Shown here: piece by piece, positions 17,098 to 25,558 of the stretch
How the letters are laid out: every line of letters begins with the position of its first letter
Numbering within the stretch: the stretch's first letter is position 1
Source: Sphingobium terrigena
GTDB lineage: Bacteria > Pseudomonadota > Alphaproteobacteria > Sphingomonadales > Sphingomonadaceae
Direction of reading: 5' to 3'
DNA length: 64,000 nt
Assembly (NCBI RefSeq): GCF_003591655.1
Contig: NZ_QVRA01000008.1
Coordinates: 62,001-126,000, forward strand
Translations under genes and position numbers: made by a program
Notes under the pieces: model-generated
Told to the model about the DNA's origin: nothing
The model's database searches: none
What the model saw: only the letters and a program-made list of their open reading frames with translations

Positions 17098-17483
17098 GGT
17101 TGCTGCTCGACACCCACGGCCTGATCTGGTGGTGGGCGCAATATCGGTTGATTCTGGGCACGCGCGCGCACGCGTTGCTGAGTGATCCGATGAATGACAT
17201 TTTCGTCAGCGCCGCCACAGGATGGGAAATTGCCACCAAATATCGCAGCGGGCGGCTGGAACTGCCTGTCCCGATCGACGGCTTCGAGGCGGCGGTCGCG
17301 AACGAAGGCTTTGTCGCGTTGGACGTGACAATGGCCCACGCCGTTAGGGCAGGCACTTATGATGCCCAGCATCGAGACCCGTTCGATCGGCTGCTTGCCG
17401 CACAAGCGGAACTGGAAGGCCTCACGCTGCTCACGCGCGACCCAGCCTTCGTTGCCTTCCCCTGCACAACCCTTTGGGACTGA
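17094..17483 (+). CDS. vapC: Type II toxin VapC, PIN-domain ribonuclease
   Basis: 129 residues, starting at a TTG inside the antitoxin stop (TTGA overlap). PIN acidic residues: Asp6 in LLLDTHGLIWW, Glu in GWEIATKYRSG, and Asp residues in RDPFDRLLAAQ and TRDPAF. VapC toxins cleave specific RNAs, often tRNA. Complete and apparently intact pair with the Phd-type antitoxin. Inserted between nadC and nadA on the opposite strand. Confidence 0.92.
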   Translation: MRLLLDTHGLIWWWAQYRLILGTRAHALLSDPMNDIFVSAATGWEIATKYRSGRLELPVPIDGFEAAVANEGFVALDVTMAHAVRAGTYDAQHRDPFDRLLAAQAELEGLTLLTRDPAFVAFPCTTLWD

Positions 17484-17484
17484 C

Positions 17485-18471
17485 CTATCGCGCGCCCAAA
17501 TCCCCCAACCCCACCGTCGCACTCGCCATTTCCAGCATCCGGTCCAGGCTCTTCTTCGCGCCCAGCCGCAGCGTCTCGTCCATTTCGATGCGCGGCTGCA
17601 AATCGCGCAGCGCGAGGTACAGCTTCTCCATCGTGTTGAGCGCCATATAGGGGCAGATATTGCAGTTGCAGTTGCCGTCCGCACCGGGCGCGCCGATGAA
17701 CGTCTTTTCCGGCACCGCCTTTTCCATCTGGTGGATGATATGCGGTTCGGTCGCGACGATCAGCGTGTCGCCGGGCATCGTCTTGGCGAAGTCGAGGATG
17801 CCGCTGGTCGATCCGACATAATCGGCATGATCGACGATATAGGGCGGACATTCCGGGTGCGCGGCGATCGGCGCGTCGGGGTGCTGCACCTTGAGCTTCA
17901 GCAGCTCGGTCTCGCTGAACGCCTCATGCACGATGCACACGCCCGGCCACAGCAGCATGTCGCGGCCCAGCTTGCGCTTCAGATAGCCGCCCAGATGCTT
18001 GTCAGGCCCGAAGATGATCTTCTGATCCTTCGGGATCTGCGACAATATCTTTTCAGCGGAGGAGGATGTCACGATGATGTCGGACAACGCCTTCACCTCG
18101 GCCGAACAGTTGATGTAGCTGAGCGCAATATGATCAGGATGCGCCTCGCGGAACGCCTTGAACTGGGCGGGCGGGCAGCTGTCCTCCAGCGAACAGCCCG
18201 CATCCATATCCGGCAGCACGACGATCTTGTCGGGCGACAATATCTTGGCCGTCTCCGCCATGAAGCGCACACCGCAAAAGGCGATCACGTCCGCGTCCGT
18301 CTCCGCCGCCTTGCGCGACAGTTCCAGCGAATCGCCGACGAAATCGGACAGGTCCTGAATTTCAGGGCTTTGATAATAATGACCCAGGATCACGGCGTTA
18401 CGCTCCTTGCGCAGCCGCTCAATCTCTGCGCGCAGGTCGGTGCCCTGCGGAATGCCGGTAAAAGCGTTCAT
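17485..18471 (-). CDS. nadA: Quinolinate synthase A
   Basis: 328 residues. Family blocks: VILGHYYQSPEIQDLSDFVG, GVRFMAETAKILSP, the dihydroxyacetone-phosphate site region YINCSAEVKA and HPECPP. Conserved Cys for the 4Fe-4S cluster lie in IAFCGVRF and NCNICPYMAL. Condenses iminoaspartate with DHAP. No nadB is present in the window, so iminoaspartate must come from elsewhere. Ends 2 bases from the VapC stop. Confidence 0.95.
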   Translation of the reverse strand: MNAFTGIPQGTDLRAEIERLRKERNAVILGHYYQSPEIQDLSDFVGDSLELSRKAAETDADVIAFCGVRFMAETAKILSPDKIVVLPDMDAGCSLEDSCPPAQFKAFREAHPDHIALSYINCSAEVKALSDIIVTSSSAEKILSQIPKDQKIIFGPDKHLGGYLKRKLGRDMLLWPGVCIVHEAFSETELLKLKVQHPDAPIAAHPECPPYIVDHADYVGSTSGILDFAKTMPGDTLIVATEPHIIHQMEKAVPEKTFIGAPGADGNCNCNICPYMALNTMEKLYLALRDLQPRIEMDETLRLGAKKSLDRMLEMASATVGLGDLGAR

Positions 18472-18504
18472 ATGCCTAAAACTCCTCGGTCCCTGATGAG
18501 CGCC

Positions 18505-19224
18505 CTAACGCTGCCGTTGCCGGTTGGCCAGCACCTCGTTGATCGGCGTGGTCACGTCCCACCGCTCGTCCTTCCTCCCCTTTCGTTCCGGCGGAAAGGT
18601 GACGATCACCCGCGCATCGCCATAGCCCGCCGCGGTGAGCGGCGCCGTCATCAGCTTGCCGATCGCCGCGCGACCATAATCGCGCGCCTGCGCCATGCGT
18701 TCGGGCGAGCGCGCCGTCGCCAGCGCGCGGCTCTGCGCATGGGCGGACACGCGGCGGCTCAGCGCCTCGCTCGCCTGCCGGGTGACGAACAGGCCGTTGG
18801 TCTGCACCAAAGTGCGGCGGCTCTCATCGACATTGGGCTTGCCCGGCATCACGTCGGGCGCGTTGACGATCAGCGTGCGGGTCTGCCCGTTCCATTCCAG
18901 ATCGCCCGCGTCCAGCTTGCTCACATCGACGAAATAATCGACCGAGAAGGGCATTTTGACGACCTGATCGGATTTCAGCAGACCAAAGCCGCGCACATCC
19001 TGCGCGCTGCTCTGGATCGTGCCGTTGAGTTCGGACACTTTCAGGCTGCTAACCCCGGACAGCTTGGCCGCGATCACCTTGGTGACGGCAGACCCGTCCT
19101 CCTCCACCGCCACGACATAATCGCGGTCATAGCGCTGCCAGCCCAGCCACATCGCTCCGGCCACGAACAGCAGGACCAGCCCGGCCGCAACCGGCCCGGC
19201 ATAGCGTTTCAGCGCATCTGCCAC
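18505..19224 (-). CDS. DUF4230 domain-containing membrane-anchored protein
   Basis: 239 residues with one N-terminal membrane helix (about residues 10-28). The rest is a soluble, probably periplasmic domain with a conserved beta pattern (FGLLKSDQVVKMPFSVDYFV, WNGQTRTLIVNAPDV) typical of DUF4230. Function not known. Overlaps the upstream MBL hydrolase by 16 bases and runs toward nadA with a 33-base gap. Confidence 0.8.
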   Translation of the reverse strand: MADALKRYAGPVAAGLVLLFVAGAMWLGWQRYDRDYVVAVEEDGSAVTKVIAAKLSGVSSLKVSELNGTIQSSAQDVRGFGLLKSDQVVKMPFSVDYFVDVSKLDAGDLEWNGQTRTLIVNAPDVMPGKPNVDESRRTLVQTNGLFVTRQASEALSRRVSAHAQSRALATARSPERMAQARDYGRAAIGKLMTAPLTAAGYGDARVIVTFPPERKGRKDERWDVTTPINEVLANRQRQR

Positions 19225-20093
19225 AGGCCGTCCGCCGCGCGCACGATCCCGCGCTGATCAAGGTCGATCAGATGCGCCAGCACCGATCGCCCGGCTGCGG
19301 GGTGCAGGCGCGGATCGACGCCCTTATACATTTCGGCCACCATGTCGGGGATGACGCTGTCGCCATTGCGCTCCAGAAAGCGCAATATCTGCCCCTCGCG
19401 CTGCTTGCGATGCCCCATCATGCCGCGCACCAGCCGCTGCGGATTGTCGATCGGCTCGCCATGGGCGGGATAATAGACCGCGTCCTCGCGCTCCAGCAGC
19501 CGCTGCATCGAGCGCATATAATCGGCCATGTCGCCATCGGGCGGGGAAATCACGCTGGTGGACCAGCCCATGACATGATCGCCGGTGAACAGCGCCTGTT
19601 CCTCGACCAGCGCAAAGCAGAGGTGATTGGACGTATGCCCCGGCGTCGCCACCGCCTCCAATGTCCAGCCCTCGCCCGTCAGCCGCTCGCCATCAGCCAG
19701 CACCCGGTCGGGGCGATAGGCCGCATCGAACGCCGCATCGGCGCGCGGCCCGTCATCGTCCAGCGTCAGCGGCGCGCAGCCGATCACCGGCGCGCCGGTC
19801 ATGGCGCTCAAGGGGCGCGCTGCCGGGCTATGGTCGCGATGGGTATGGGTGCAGACGATCGCCACGACAGGCCGCCCCGCAATCGCCGCCATCAGCGCCG
19901 CCAGATGGTCCGCCTCGTCCGGGCCGGGATCGATCACCGCCACGTCGCCCGCCCCGACCACATAGGTCTGGGTGCCGGTAAAGGTGAAGGGCGACGGATT
20001 GGGCGCCAGCACGCGGGCGACCAGCGGCGACAGCGGCATCGCCACGCCGGTCGGCAGGTCGGCCAGATCAAAAGGGGGTGCCATGCTTCCCAT
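19209..20093 (-). CDS. MBL-fold metallo-hydrolase (LACTB2-like)
   Basis: 294 residues. Metal site THTHRDHSPA, then ATPGHTSNH, TGDHVMGW and the late His in YYPAHGEPI define a glyoxalase II/beta-lactamase fold; the C-terminal helical winged segment (RKQREGQILRFLERNGDSVI) is typical of the LACTB2/RNase-like branch. Probable Zn-dependent hydrolase or endoribonuclease; substrate not known. Start is 20093, or the in-frame ATG at 20084. Confidence 0.87.
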   Translation of the reverse strand: MGSMAPPFDLADLPTGVAMPLSPLVARVLAPNPSPFTFTGTQTYVVGAGDVAVIDPGPDEADHLAALMAAIAGRPVVAIVCTHTHRDHSPAARPLSAMTGAPVIGCAPLTLDDDGPRADAAFDAAYRPDRVLADGERLTGEGWTLEAVATPGHTSNHLCFALVEEQALFTGDHVMGWSTSVISPPDGDMADYMRSMQRLLEREDAVYYPAHGEPIDNPQRLVRGMMGHRKQREGQILRFLERNGDSVIPDMVAEMYKGVDPRLHPAAGRSVLAHLIDLDQRGIVRAADGLWQMR

Positions 20094-20256
20094 GTGCCCA
20101 TTTCCTGCCGGATTTCAAGGCCGCGCCTGTCCTATCGGCCCGGTTGCTGCTATGCTGTCGCTACGGCTCTTTCCCATCGTTGGCCCCGGCCTGCCTCTAA
20201 CCCGGCAGTTCCAGACCTCTCAGCACAGTCATAAAATGACCCAAGATTGTTCTTTT

Positions 20257-20305
20257 ATGTCGCATTCACCGGGAAATATGCGAAGTTAAGCCCGCCATTT
20301 CCTAT
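20257..20305 (+). repeat. Composite 49-bp element, copy 2 (dyad plus ATnTCCTAT block)
   Basis: Matches copy 1 (5601-5649) at 34 of 35 core positions plus the spaced ATnTCCTAT block. It ends 28 bases upstream of xerC, in a 240-base gap between divergent genes. The remainder of that gap shows nothing else I can assign. Confidence 0.6.
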
Positions 20306-20333
20306 TTTTCCGCGCCTGTCCTAGACTGACCAA

Positions 20334-21227
20334 ATGCCCTCCCCAGACCTTATCGAACGCTGGCGTCATCATCTCAGCCTCGACCGGCGGCGATCGACCC
20401 ATACGGTGCGCGCCTATGTCGCGACCGCAGAGCGGCTGGTCGCCTTTCTGGAGTCGCATCATGGCGAGCAAGTCACCGCCGCGCTGCTGGCGCAGATCAG
20501 CCAGGCCGACTTGCGCGCCTTCCTCACCGCGCGGCGGATGGACGGGATCGGCAATTTGTCGGCAGCGCGCGAACTGTCCGCCGTGCGCGGTTTCCTGCAC
20601 TTCATCGGGGGCGAGGAAGCCCGCGTCCCGCTGCTCAAAGGTCCGCGCACCAAGCGCGGCCTGCCCCGCCCCATCTCCCCCGACGAAGCCGTCGCACTGG
20701 CGCAGGACATTGCCGAGGGCGCACGCGAACCGTGGATCGGCGCGCGCGACTGGGCGGTGCTGCTGCTGCTCTATGGCGCGGGCCTGCGCATCGGCGAAGC
20801 GATGGGCCTGACCGGCGCGGTGCTGCCCTTAAGCGAAACCCTGCGCGTCACGGGAAAGCGCAACAAGATGCGCGTCGTCCCGCTGCTGCCACAGGTCAGC
20901 GCCGCGATCGACGCCTATGTGGCGCTTTGCCCCTACCCCATGACCCGCGACGAGATGCTGTTTCGCGGCGCACGCGGCGGCCCGCTCTCCCCCGCCCTCA
21001 TCCGCCGCGCGGTGCAGGGCGCGCGCGGACGCCTGGGCCTGTCGGATCGCACCACGCCCCACGCGCTGCGCCACAGCTTCGCCACCCATTTGCTGGGCCG
21101 CGGCGCGGACTTGCGCAGTCTGCAGGAGCTGCTGGGCCATGCCAGCCTGTCCTCCACCCAGGTCTATACCCAGGTCGACGCCGCGCATCTTATGGACGTC
21201 TATCGCAACGCCCATCCCAGAGCCTAA
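20334..21227 (+). CDS. xerC: Tyrosine recombinase XerC
   Basis: 297 residues, the normal Xer length. An N-terminal SAM-like core-binding domain (LSLDRRRSTHTVRAYVATAE) precedes the catalytic domain with GAGLRIGEAMGL (Arg1), HALRHSFATHLL (His-x-x-Arg) and LGHASLSSTQVYTQV (His/Tyr nucleophile). Resolves chromosome dimers with XerD at dif. A phage-type integrase is unlikely because of the length and close XerC match. Its 3' end overlaps dedA by 4 bases on the other strand. Confidence 0.93.
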   Translation: MPSPDLIERWRHHLSLDRRRSTHTVRAYVATAERLVAFLESHHGEQVTAALLAQISQADLRAFLTARRMDGIGNLSAARELSAVRGFLHFIGGEEARVPLLKGPRTKRGLPRPISPDEAVALAQDIAEGAREPWIGARDWAVLLLLYGAGLRIGEAMGLTGAVLPLSETLRVTGKRNKMRVVPLLPQVSAAIDAYVALCPYPMTRDEMLFRGARGGPLSPALIRRAVQGARGRLGLSDRTTPHALRHSFATHLLGRGADLRSLQELLGHASLSSTQVYTQVDAAHLMDVYRNAHPRA

Positions 21228-21823
21228 CCCTTAGGCCGCCAGGTCGCCAGCCGCCACAGATAGACCAGCACCGCCCCCACGACGCATATCGTCGCGGCGG
21301 GGCCGATATACTTATCGATCTCGCTGAAATTCTTGCCCAGCACGAACCCGGCATAGGCCAGGATGATGTTCCAGATCAGCGCGCCGCCCGCGGTCCACGC
21401 CAGAAACTTCATATGCCCCATGCGGAACAGTCCGGCGGGCAGTGACACCATCGTGCGCAGCGCGGGCATGAAGCGAAACACGAACACGACGATCTGACCA
21501 TATTTGCCGAACAATCGGTCCAGCGCCTCAACGTCGCGCCACTCCAGCGTCGCCCAGCGGCCATAGCGGTCGACCAGTGGCTTCAGCCGGCCAAAGCCCA
21601 GCACATGGCCAACCATATACCAGAAATAATTGCCGACCGTGGTGCCAAGCGTCCCCGCCAACAGCAACCACTCCATCGCCATCCGGCCCTGCCCCACGCG
21701 GATACCGCCAATGCCCATGATCAGTTCGGACGGGATCGGCGGAAAGACATTTTCCAGCACCATCAGCGCGAAAATGCCCCAATAGCCGCCCGCGTCGATC
21801 AGGCGGAGAACCCAGTCGGTCAT
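21224..21823 (-). CDS. DedA family membrane protein
   Basis: 199 residues with four to five hydrophobic segments. Signature motifs: ALMVLENVFPPIPSELIMG, G-containing TLGTTVGNYFWYMVG and the RFMPALRTMVSLPAG block with its essential Arg. DedA proteins are inner-membrane lipid (undecaprenyl-phosphate or phospholipid) flippase-like proteins needed for envelope integrity. Tail-to-tail overlap with xerC. Confidence 0.92.
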   Translation of the reverse strand: MTDWVLRLIDAGGYWGIFALMVLENVFPPIPSELIMGIGGIRVGQGRMAMEWLLLAGTLGTTVGNYFWYMVGHVLGFGRLKPLVDRYGRWATLEWRDVEALDRLFGKYGQIVVFVFRFMPALRTMVSLPAGLFRMGHMKFLAWTAGGALIWNIILAYAGFVLGKNFSEIDKYIGPAATICVVGAVLVYLWRLATWRPKG

Positions 21824-21842
21824 GGATTCAATATCCCCGCCC

Positions 21843-21926
21843 CGTCATCCCGGCGAAGGCCGGGATCTCGTTTTTCTTACCCACGGCGGAGACAGAAGAG
21901 AGATGCCAGCCTCCGCTGGCATGACG
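21843..21926. repeat. Intergenic inverted repeat, family B, double-hairpin type
   Basis: Outer arms CGTCAT and ATGACG enclose two hairpins, CCCGGC-GAAG-GCCGGG and GCCAGC-CTCC-GCTGGC. The same layout recurs inside fdsB at 34694-34788. Lies between gshB and dedA, which are both on the minus strand. Confidence 0.85.
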
Positions 21927-21940
21927 ATTGTGAAGCAAAA

Positions 21941-22921
21941 TCAAGCCGCCGCCCGCGCCGCCAGCCGGGCGTCGATCGCGTCCCAGATCAGCCCGCCCGT
22001 ATCGGTGCCGTCAAAGGCATCAATCGCCACGATGCCGGTGGGCGAGGTCACGTTGATCTCGGTCAGCCACTCACCGCCGATCACGTCAATCCCTACGAAC
22101 AGCAGGCCGCGCGCCTTGAGTTCCGGTCCCATCGCGGCGCAGATTTCGCGTTCCTTGTCGGTCAGCACGGTCTTGGCCGCCGAACCGCCAACCGCCAGAT
22201 TGGAACGTATCTCACCCGCGCCTGGAATCCGGTTGATCGCGCCCGCAACCTCTCCGTCGATCAGCACGATACGCTTGTCGCCTTGGGCGACGCCGGGGAT
22301 GAAGGCCTGTACCATGAATGGCTCAACCCATGACGCGTTGAAGATTTCCACCAGTGCGGAAAGATTTGATCCTTTGGCATCGACATGGAACACGGCGTTA
22401 CCCGCATTGCCATAAAGCGGCTTGACCACAATCTCGCCATGCTGGGCCAGGAAGCTGCGCACTTCGGCCAGATCACGGGTGATCATCGTCGGCGGCATGA
22501 AGCGGGCATAGTCCAGCACGAACAGCTTTTCCGGCGCATTGCGGACGCTGGCGGGATCATTGACCACCAGCGTTTCGGCCTGCACCCGCTCCAGCAAATG
22601 GGTGGCGGTGATGTAGCTCAGGTCAAAGGGCGGATCCTGCCGCATCAGCACGACATCGACGTCGCGGCCCAGATCCAGCATCTCCGCCTCGCCAAAAGCG
22701 AAATGGTCGCCATCCACCTTCTGGACCTTCACGGGCCGCGCCTTGGCCAGCACCCGGCCATCGCGATAGGTCAGGTCCGGGGCGAGATAATGGTAGAGCC
22801 TGTGTCCCCGCGCCTGCGCCGCCAGCATGATGTGAAAGGTCGAATCGCCCGCAATCTTGATGCCCTCCATCGGGTCCATCTGCACGGCGACGGTCAGGGG
22901 GTTCAGTTCGGTCATCTTCAT
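21941..22921 (-). CDS. gshB: Glutathione synthase
   Basis: 326 residues (ATG at 22915 is an alternative). N-terminal VAVQMDPMEGIKIAGDSTF and the ATP-grasp features VVKPLYGNAGNAVF, DKRIVLIDGEVAGAINRIP and FVGIDVIGGEWLTEINVTSP are diagnostic. Ligates gamma-glutamylcysteine with glycine. The gshB-yraN-rsmI cluster with a divergent LpoA-like gene is a common proteobacterial arrangement. Confidence 0.96.
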   Translation of the reverse strand: MKMTELNPLTVAVQMDPMEGIKIAGDSTFHIMLAAQARGHRLYHYLAPDLTYRDGRVLAKARPVKVQKVDGDHFAFGEAEMLDLGRDVDVVLMRQDPPFDLSYITATHLLERVQAETLVVNDPASVRNAPEKLFVLDYARFMPPTMITRDLAEVRSFLAQHGEIVVKPLYGNAGNAVFHVDAKGSNLSALVEIFNASWVEPFMVQAFIPGVAQGDKRIVLIDGEVAGAINRIPGAGEIRSNLAVGGSAAKTVLTDKEREICAAMGPELKARGLLFVGIDVIGGEWLTEINVTSPTGIVAIDAFDGTDTGGLIWDAIDARLAARAAA

Positions 22922-22928
22922 TCCTTTT

Positions 22929-23032
22929 CCGTTCGCCCTGAGCGAAGTCGAAGGGCTCCGCCGAGCGTTAGCGAGGTGCTTTGCCTTCGCTGGCGCTCAG
23001 GCGAGGGCTTCGACTTCGCTCAGCCCGAACGG
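22929..23032. repeat. Intergenic inverted repeat, family D, copy 1
   Basis: Outer arms of the type CCGTTCGCCCTGAGCGAAGT and its near reverse complement at 23008-23032; middle contains a second, weaker dyad. Between gshB and yraN. Related copies at 25479-25555 and 57625-57691. Confidence 0.85.
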
Positions 23033-23049
23033 TTTTGGGGAGAGGCACA

Positions 23050-23418
23050 TCACCCCCCATGCCAGACATTGGCCAGATGGCGTGGCGCGCGGCCCGGCGC
23101 AAGGAGGATGACGTCGATTCGCATATCGTCCCCCGCTTTGCCCAGATCATGCCAGAGAATTTCCGCCGCTGCCGCGACCCGGCGCAATCGCCGCTCGTCG
23201 ATCGCCAGGTCCAGTTCCGCCGCCGTGGCGCGGGCCTTCACCTCGACAAAGGCCAGCATCGCGCCCTTGCGCGCGACCAGATCGACCTCGCCCGCTGGCG
23301 TGCGCATCCGCCGCCCGACAATCTGCCAGCCCTTCAAGCGCAGCCACCAGGCAGCGATCCGTTCGGCCTGACGCCCGCGTCGTTCGGCGGCCGGTCTGGC
23401 AGGAATTGGGCGCTTCAC
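23050..23418 (-). CDS. yraN: YraN family protein (UPF0102), nuclease-fold
   Basis: 122 residues. Restriction-endonuclease-like core: G-x-x-E-x-x-A (RRGRQAERIAAWWLRLKGW), RMRTPAGEVDLVARKG and LAFVEVKARA, giving the D/E-x-K active-site pattern. Family commonly adjoins rsmI; its role is unproven. Start codon overlaps the rsmI stop (ATGA). Confidence 0.9.
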   Translation of the reverse strand: MKRPIPARPAAERRGRQAERIAAWWLRLKGWQIVGRRMRTPAGEVDLVARKGAMLAFVEVKARATAAELDLAIDERRLRRVAAAAEILWHDLGKAGDDMRIDVILLAPGRAPRHLANVWHGG

Positions 23419-24257
23419 CCCTTCAATTCCGTCGCCCGGTCATAGAGCGTCCGCCGGTCCAGCCCCAGTTTCTTCGCCACCTCTCCCGCTGCCTTCGACA
23501 CCGACAGTCGGGTCAGCGCCTCCAGCAACGCCGCGTCGGCATCCTCCGCACTGGCGGGTGGCGCTTCGCCCGGAGGGCCGACCGTCACGACAATCTCCCC
23601 CTTGGGCGGCGCATCGGCATAGCGCGCCGACAATGCAGTGAGCGTCCCGCAGGCGGTTTCCTCGAATGTCTTGCTGATTTCCCGGCTGACCGCCGCCTCC
23701 CGGTCGCCCAGATGGGCGGCCATGGCGGACAGGCTTTCCGACAGGCGCGGGCCGCTTTCGTAAAAGACCAGAGTCGCCCGCAGCCCGGCCACCTCGTCCA
23801 GCGCATCGCCGCGCGCCTTGGCCTTGCTCGGCAGGAAGCCCATGAACAGGAAGCGATCGGTCGGCAGGCCCGACAGCGTCAGCGCCGCAATCGCCGCGCT
23901 GGGGCCGGGCAGGGTCGTGATCCGCCGCCCCGCCGCCCGCGCATCGCGCACCAGCTTATAGCCCGGATCGGAAATCAGCGGCGTCCCCGCGTCCGACAGC
24001 AGGGCGACCGACTCGCCCGCCATCCGCTCCACCAGCCGCGCCCGCACATTTTCGCCGCTATGGTCATGATAGGGCAGCATCGGCCGATCAGACCCTGCAT
24101 GGCGCAACAGCCGCGCGCTCACCCGTGTATCTTCCACGGCGACCACATCCGCCAGCCGCAGCACCTCCGCCGCGCGCGGGGTAAGGTCACCAAGGTTGCC
24201 GATCGGCCCCGCGACGATATAAAGCCCAGGTTCAAGACCCGAAGATTGAGTTTCCAT
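23415..24257 (-). CDS. rsmI: 16S rRNA (cytidine(1402)-2'-O)-methyltransferase
   Basis: 280 residues from the ATG at 24257; the longer reading to 24428 runs through the divergent lipoprotein gene and is rejected. Family blocks: GLYIVAGPIGNLGDLTPRA, VVAVEDTRVSARLLRH, YHDHSGEN, SDAGTPLISDPGYKLV and FLPSKAKAR. Methylates C1402 of 16S rRNA with SAM. Followed by yraN (4-base overlap); divergent from the LpoA-like gene with 11 bases between start codons. Confidence 0.96.
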   Translation of the reverse strand: METQSSGLEPGLYIVAGPIGNLGDLTPRAAEVLRLADVVAVEDTRVSARLLRHAGSDRPMLPYHDHSGENVRARLVERMAGESVALLSDAGTPLISDPGYKLVRDARAAGRRITTLPGPSAAIAALTLSGLPTDRFLFMGFLPSKAKARGDALDEVAGLRATLVFYESGPRLSESLSAMAAHLGDREAAVSREISKTFEETACGTLTALSARYADAPPKGEIVVTVGPPGEAPPASAEDADAALLEALTRLSVSKAAGEVAKKLGLDRRTLYDRATELKG

Positions 24258-24268
24258 AAGGACGCCAG

Positions 24269-25474
24269 ATGACAGAGACGGATGCCTCCCGGCAAGCGGA
24301 CTTGTTCGCTTCATTGAAGCGTGGCGCGCGAATCGCCTTTGCAGCGGGTACATTGCTGCTCGCCGCCTGCCAGTCGATCGTGCCCAAGGGACCGGCACCC
24401 ACCACCCCGACCGGCCCGGTTGGGCCAAGCGGCCCGGACGTGACCCAGGGCCTGCCGACCGACACGCTACGCCACCGCGTCGCGCTGCTGGTGCCGATGA
24501 GCGGTCCCAATGCCGGGGTCGGCCAGTCGATCGCCAACGCGACCACGCTGGCGCTGATGGACACCAAAACCGACAAGATCCGCATCACCACCTATGACAC
24601 GGCGCTTGGCGCAGCAGCGGCGGCGAACCGCGCGCTGGCCGAAGGCAACCGCCTGATCCTTGGCCCCTTGCTGGCCGAGGATGCCCGCATCATCGGGCCG
24701 ATCGCGGCGCGCGCCAATGTGCCGGTGATCAGCTTCTCCAACGACGCCAGCGCAGCGGGCAGCGGCGTCTATATCATGGGCTATAACCCCAATCAGTCGA
24801 TCGAGCGGGTCGTCGGTTTCGCCCGCGACAAGGGGCTGTCGCGCTTCGCCGCGCTCATCCCGCGCGGCACCTATGGCGAACGCGCGGGCAATGCGCTGCT
24901 GCGCGCGGTCGAGCAGGCGGGCGGCACGGTCGTGTCGATGCAGAATTTCGACCGCAGCCCCGCTTCGATCACCGCAGCGGTCAAGAAATTGCAGGCGTCC
25001 TCCAGCTATGACGCGCTGCTGATCGCCGACAGCGGCAAGGTCGCGCTCCAGGTCGCGCCGATCGTGCGCAAAAATGGCGGTGCGACTGCGCGGCTGCTCG
25101 GCACGGAACTTTGGAATACCGAAGGCACGCTGGCCGCCAGCCCAGTGCTACGCGGCGCCTGGTTCGCCAGCGTGTCGGACACGCTCTACGGCCAGCTCGC
25201 GGGCAAATATCGCGCCCGTTACGGCACGTCGCCCTTCCGCCTGTCCTCGCTCGGCTATGATTCGGTGCTGCTGACCGTGCGAATCGCGCAGGACTGGAAG
25301 CCGGGCAGCCCCTTCCCGGCCGCGCGCCTGCGCGATTCGGGCGGCTTTTCCGGCATTGACGGCGCGTTCCGTTTTGGTCGCACCGGCATCGCTGAACGCG
25401 CGCTGGAAGTGTCCGAAGTGGGGGCTGGCAGCGTCACCGTGGTCGCCCCAGCGCCTCGCAGCTTCGCGGAATAA
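24269..25474 (+). CDS. Penicillin-binding protein activator lipoprotein (LpoA-like, periplasmic-binding fold)
   Basis: 401 residues. Lipobox LLLAAC (Cys about 34) follows a hydrophobic stretch, although the cytoplasmic n-region is unusually long (about 24 residues). After a Pro/Gly linker, a type-1 periplasmic-binding fold begins at VALLVPMSGPNAGVGQSIAN and runs to the C-terminus (FSNDASAAGSGVYIMGYNP, SLGYDSVLLTVRIA). Outer-membrane lipoproteins of this group activate PBP1A. Its position head-to-head with rsmI is the conserved LpoA neighbourhood; the TPR half found in E. coli LpoA is absent. Confidence 0.87.
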   Translation: MTETDASRQADLFASLKRGARIAFAAGTLLLAACQSIVPKGPAPTTPTGPVGPSGPDVTQGLPTDTLRHRVALLVPMSGPNAGVGQSIANATTLALMDTKTDKIRITTYDTALGAAAAANRALAEGNRLILGPLLAEDARIIGPIAARANVPVISFSNDASAAGSGVYIMGYNPNQSIERVVGFARDKGLSRFAALIPRGTYGERAGNALLRAVEQAGGTVVSMQNFDRSPASITAAVKKLQASSSYDALLIADSGKVALQVAPIVRKNGGATARLLGTELWNTEGTLAASPVLRGAWFASVSDTLYGQLAGKYRARYGTSPFRLSSLGYDSVLLTVRIAQDWKPGSPFPAARLRDSGGFSGIDGAFRFGRTGIAERALEVSEVGAGSVTVVAPAPRSFAE

Positions 25475-25478
25475 ATCC

Positions 25479-25555
25479 CCGTTCGGGCTGAGCCTGTCGA
25501 AGCCTTGTCCTTCTTCTCAAGAAGAAGAACCCTTCGACAGGCTCAGGGCGAACGG
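25479..25555. repeat. Intergenic inverted repeat, family D, copy 2
   Basis: Arms CCGTTCGGGCTGAGCCTGTC and its reverse complement at the right end (CTTCGACAGGCTCAGGGCGA) around a TTCTTCTC-AAGAAGAA centre. Between the convergent LpoA-like and btuD genes; may terminate both. Confidence 0.85.
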
Positions 25556-25558
25556 TAC

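Noticed and set aside
20257..20291. Chromosomal dif site next to xerC
   Set aside because: Two copies within 15 kb and poor match to the inner dif arms make this unlikely; kept only as an alternative explanation.
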